Shown piece after piece: positions 5,431-7,187 of a DNA stretch of 7,187 nucleotides. The position numbers and the translations under genes were made by a program. The number at the start of each line of letters is the position of its first letter. Position 1 is the first letter of the stretch. Source of the DNA: Oscillospiraceae bacterium (lineage in GTDB: Bacteria; Bacillota; Clostridia; Oscillospirales; Ruminococcaceae); contig JAEDOB010000107.1 of NCBI GenBank assembly GCA_016302225.1, forward strand, positions 1-7,187, given 5' to 3'. The notes under the pieces are model-generated. The model searched no databases. It saw only the letters and a list, made by a program, of their open reading frames with translations, and was not told the DNA's origin.

Positions 5431-6123
5431 ATGATCTATTCTCATGAGGTTGAAACTATGTGCCCCGTGAAGCAGGGCGTTGCTCACGGCGCTGCTCCGA
5501 TCCCCGAAGAAGCAAAGTGGGTAAAGGCAAAGGAAATCAAGGACATTTCCGGTTTTACACACGGTATCGGCTGGTGCGCACCCCAGCAGGGTACTTGTAA
5601 GCTCACTCTCAACGTTAAGGAGGGCGTTATTCAGGAGGCTCTCGTTGAAACTATCGGCTGCTCCGGTATGACTCATTCCGCTGCTATGGCTGCTGAGATC
5701 CTTCCCGGCAGAACTGTTCTCGAGGCTCTGAACACTGACCTCGTTTGCGACGCTATCAACACAGCTATGAGAGAGCTTTTCCTCCAGATCGTTTACGGTC
5801 GTTCCCAGAGTGCTTTCTCCGAGGGCGGTCTTGTTGTAGGCGCAGGCCTTGAGGATCTCGGTAAGGGACTTCGTTCTCAGGTCGGTACTATGTACGGTAC
5901 TCTCGCTAAGGGTCCCCGTTACCTCGAAATGACCGATGGCTACGTTACAGGCATTGCTCTGAACGAAGATGACGAGATCATCGGCTATCAGTTCGTAAAC
6001 TTCGGCAAGATGATGGACTTCATCAAGGGCGGCGACGACGCTAACACCGCTTTTGAGAAGGCTAAGGGTCAGTACGGAAGAGTTGCTGACGCTGTTAAGA
6101 TCATCGATCCCAGAAAGCAGTAA
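5431..6123 (+). CDS. NifU/IscU-like iron-sulfur cluster assembly scaffold protein
   Basis: The 230-residue product contains an IscU/NifU N-terminal-type domain (about residues 35-125), a fold on which iron-sulfur clusters are built before transfer. The family core reads KLTLNVKEGVIQEALVETIGC, then SGMTHSAAMAAEILPGRTVLEAL. Candidate cluster cysteines are Cys49 or Cys56, Cys77 and Cys106 (in LVCDAINTAM), at the places of the three IscU cysteines. An extra Cys11 lies in a 35-residue N-terminal extension. A C-terminal extension of about 100 residues, not found in IscU, has a GGLVVGAGLEDLGKGLRSQ segment and a probable beta part (YVTGIALNEDDEIIGYQFVNF). AAAGGAG (5412-5418) precedes ATG 5431 by 12 bases. 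It is the first gene of an operon with the GGGtGRT gene 22 bases downstream. Biased codon use suggests high expression. No cysteine desulfurase is nearby, so its sulfur source and client are unknown. Confidence 0.88.
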   Translation: MIYSHEVETMCPVKQGVAHGAAPIPEEAKWVKAKEIKDISGFTHGIGWCAPQQGTCKLTLNVKEGVIQEALVETIGCSGMTHSAAMAAEILPGRTVLEALNTDLVCDAINTAMRELFLQIVYGRSQSAFSEGGLVVGAGLEDLGKGLRSQVGTMYGTLAKGPRYLEMTDGYVTGIALNEDDEIIGYQFVNFGKMMDFIKGGDDANTAFEKAKGQYGRVADAVKIIDPRKQ

Positions 6124-6145
6124 TCTGATAAGGAGGTAAACTATA

Positions 6146-7147
6146 ATGGCTTTATTTGAATCTTATGAAAGAAGAGAAAAGCAGATCCTTGCTGTTCTCG
6201 CTCAGTATGGCATTAACTCCATTGAGGAGGCTGCTGAGGTAACAAAGGCTAAGGGCCTTGATATCTACAAGCTGGTTGAAAGCATTCAGCCTATCTGCTT
6301 TGAAAATGCAAAGTGGGCTTACACCGTAGGCTGCGCTATCGCTATCAAGAAGGGCTGCACAAGAGCTGCCGACGCTGCTGCTGCTATCGGTGAGGGACTT
6401 CAGGCTTTCTGTATCCCCGGTTCCGTTGCAGATCAGCGTAAGGTTGGTCTTGGTCACGGTAACCTTGGTAAGATGCTTCTCGAGGAAGAAACAAAGTGCT
6501 TTGCATTCCTGGCAGGTCACGAGTCCTTCGCTGCTGCTGAGGGTGCTATCGGTATCGCAGAGAAGGCTAACAGAGTTCGTAAGGAACCTCTGAGAGTTAT
6601 CCTTAACGGTCTTGGTAAGGACGCTGCTCAGATCATCGCTCGTATCAACGGTTTTACATACGTTGAAACCGAGATGGATTACTACACAGGCGAAGTCAAG
6701 GAAGTATTCCGCAAGGCTTACTCCACCGGTCTTCGTTCCAAGGTAAACTGCTACGGTGCTAACGACGTAACAGAGGGCGTTGCTATCATGTGGAAGGAAG
6801 GCGTTGACGTTTCCATCACAGGTAACTCCACTAACCCCACTCGTTTCCAGCACCCCGTTGCAGGCACATACAAGAAGGAATGTGTTGAAAAGGGCAAGAA
6901 GTACTTCTCCGTTGCTTCCGGCGGCGGCACAGGACGTACTCTCCACCCCGATAACATGGCTGCAGGTCCTGCTTCCTACGGTATGACCGATACTATGGGA
7001 AGAATGCACTCCGATGCTCAGTTTGCAGGTTCTTCTTCCGTTCCTGCTCACGTTGAGATGATGGGTCTGATCGGTATGGGCAACAATCCTATGGTTGGTG
7101 CTACTGTTGCTTGTGCGGTTGCGGTTGAGGAAGCTATGAAGGCTTAA
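6146..7147 (+). CDS. GGGtGRT family protein
   Basis: The 333-residue protein carries the signature that names its family, GGGTGRT, at residues 259-265, followed by LHPDN. Other conserved-looking blocks are GLGHGNLGKMLLEEE (101-115), LAGHESFAAAEGA (122-134), the Asn-rich GNSTNPTRFQHP (226-237), and a glycine/methionine-rich end (MMGLIGMGNNPMVGA). Several cysteines are present (51, 63, 71, 89, 118, 202, 246). It is soluble, with no signal peptide. The biochemical role of the family is unknown to me; the glycine-rich motif might bind a nucleotide or phosphate, but that is a guess. A perfect AAGGAGGT (6130-6137) sits 8 bases before the ATG, and the gene follows the NifU-like gene by 22 bases. This pairing suggests that it works with, or receives a cluster from, that scaffold. 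Codon use is strongly biased, as in abundant proteins. Confidence 0.93.
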   Translation: MALFESYERREKQILAVLAQYGINSIEEAAEVTKAKGLDIYKLVESIQPICFENAKWAYTVGCAIAIKKGCTRAADAAAAIGEGLQAFCIPGSVADQRKVGLGHGNLGKMLLEEETKCFAFLAGHESFAAAEGAIGIAEKANRVRKEPLRVILNGLGKDAAQIIARINGFTYVETEMDYYTGEVKEVFRKAYSTGLRSKVNCYGANDVTEGVAIMWKEGVDVSITGNSTNPTRFQHPVAGTYKKECVEKGKKYFSVASGGGTGRTLHPDNMAAGPASYGMTDTMGRMHSDAQFAGSSSVPAHVEMMGLIGMGNNPMVGATVACAVAVEEAMKA

Positions 7148-7149
7148 TC

Positions 7150-7171
7150 AAACGACGTAGATACGACGTTT
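7150..7171 (+). other. Short hairpin just after the GGGtGRT stop
   Basis: AAACGACGT (7150-7158) pairs with ACGACGTTT (7163-7171) except for one central A-A mismatch, around a 4-base loop (AGAT). It starts 3 bases after the stop codon. No U-tract follows before the window ends, so I do not call it a terminator; it may protect the 3' end of the message or be part of a longer element. Confidence 0.35.
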
Positions 7172-7187
7172 ATAGACTATAACGAAT

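Noticed and set aside
6152..7051. 299-residue minus-strand ORF antisense to the GGGtGRT gene
   Set aside because: Long open antisense frames arise from the strong codon bias of the plus-strand gene; the product is a Ser/Cys/Thr-rich sequence with no domain.

Overview
The window looks like a chromosomal segment of an anaerobic, Ruminococcus-like member of the Clostridia (Oscillospiraceae/Ruminococcaceae type). This rests on the paired NifU-like and GGGtGRT proteins at the right end, the strong codon bias of the conserved genes, and Gram-positive-style ribosome binding sites and promoters. The genus is inference; no rRNA or tRNA is present to confirm it.

Left edge (1-594): the C-terminal half of a YebC/TACO1-family protein, a short gene-free spacer and a clear intrinsic terminator. 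Accessory island (about 600-2480): three short, visibly AT-rich genes of unknown function (141, 164 and 159 aa), each preceded by gene-free sequence, with no toxin, transposase or integrase in sight. Two diverged copies of a 43-base repeat bracket the third gene. The better-preserved copy reads as a fragment resembling one Rhs/YD-repeat unit. Together this resembles an array of displaced immunity genes left over from Rhs-type polymorphic toxin loci, although no toxin domain is present.

Middle (2548-5157): a divergent, cysteine-rich Fe/Mn superoxide dismutase that keeps all four metal ligands; a 528-residue cytosolic protein I do not recognise, with a good extended -10 promoter and an unusual leader mini-ORF; a strong intrinsic terminator; and a 62-residue single-pass membrane protein.

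Right (5158-7187): a stretch that can fold into a branched RNA with two competing internal stems, then a strong promoter with a 17-base spacer driving a two-gene operon. The operon encodes an IscU/NifU-like scaffold protein with its cysteines retained and a GGGtGRT-family protein. Both use strongly biased codons and should be highly expressed.

No CRISPR array, tRNA, rRNA or intact mobile element was found. The points most worth following up are the possible orphan-immunity island, the folded RNA between 5168 and 5296, the NifU-like/GGGtGRT pair, and two genes (782 and 3305) whose start codons lie exactly 4 bases after the stop of a short upstream ORF that carries the only good Shine-Dalgarno sequence.
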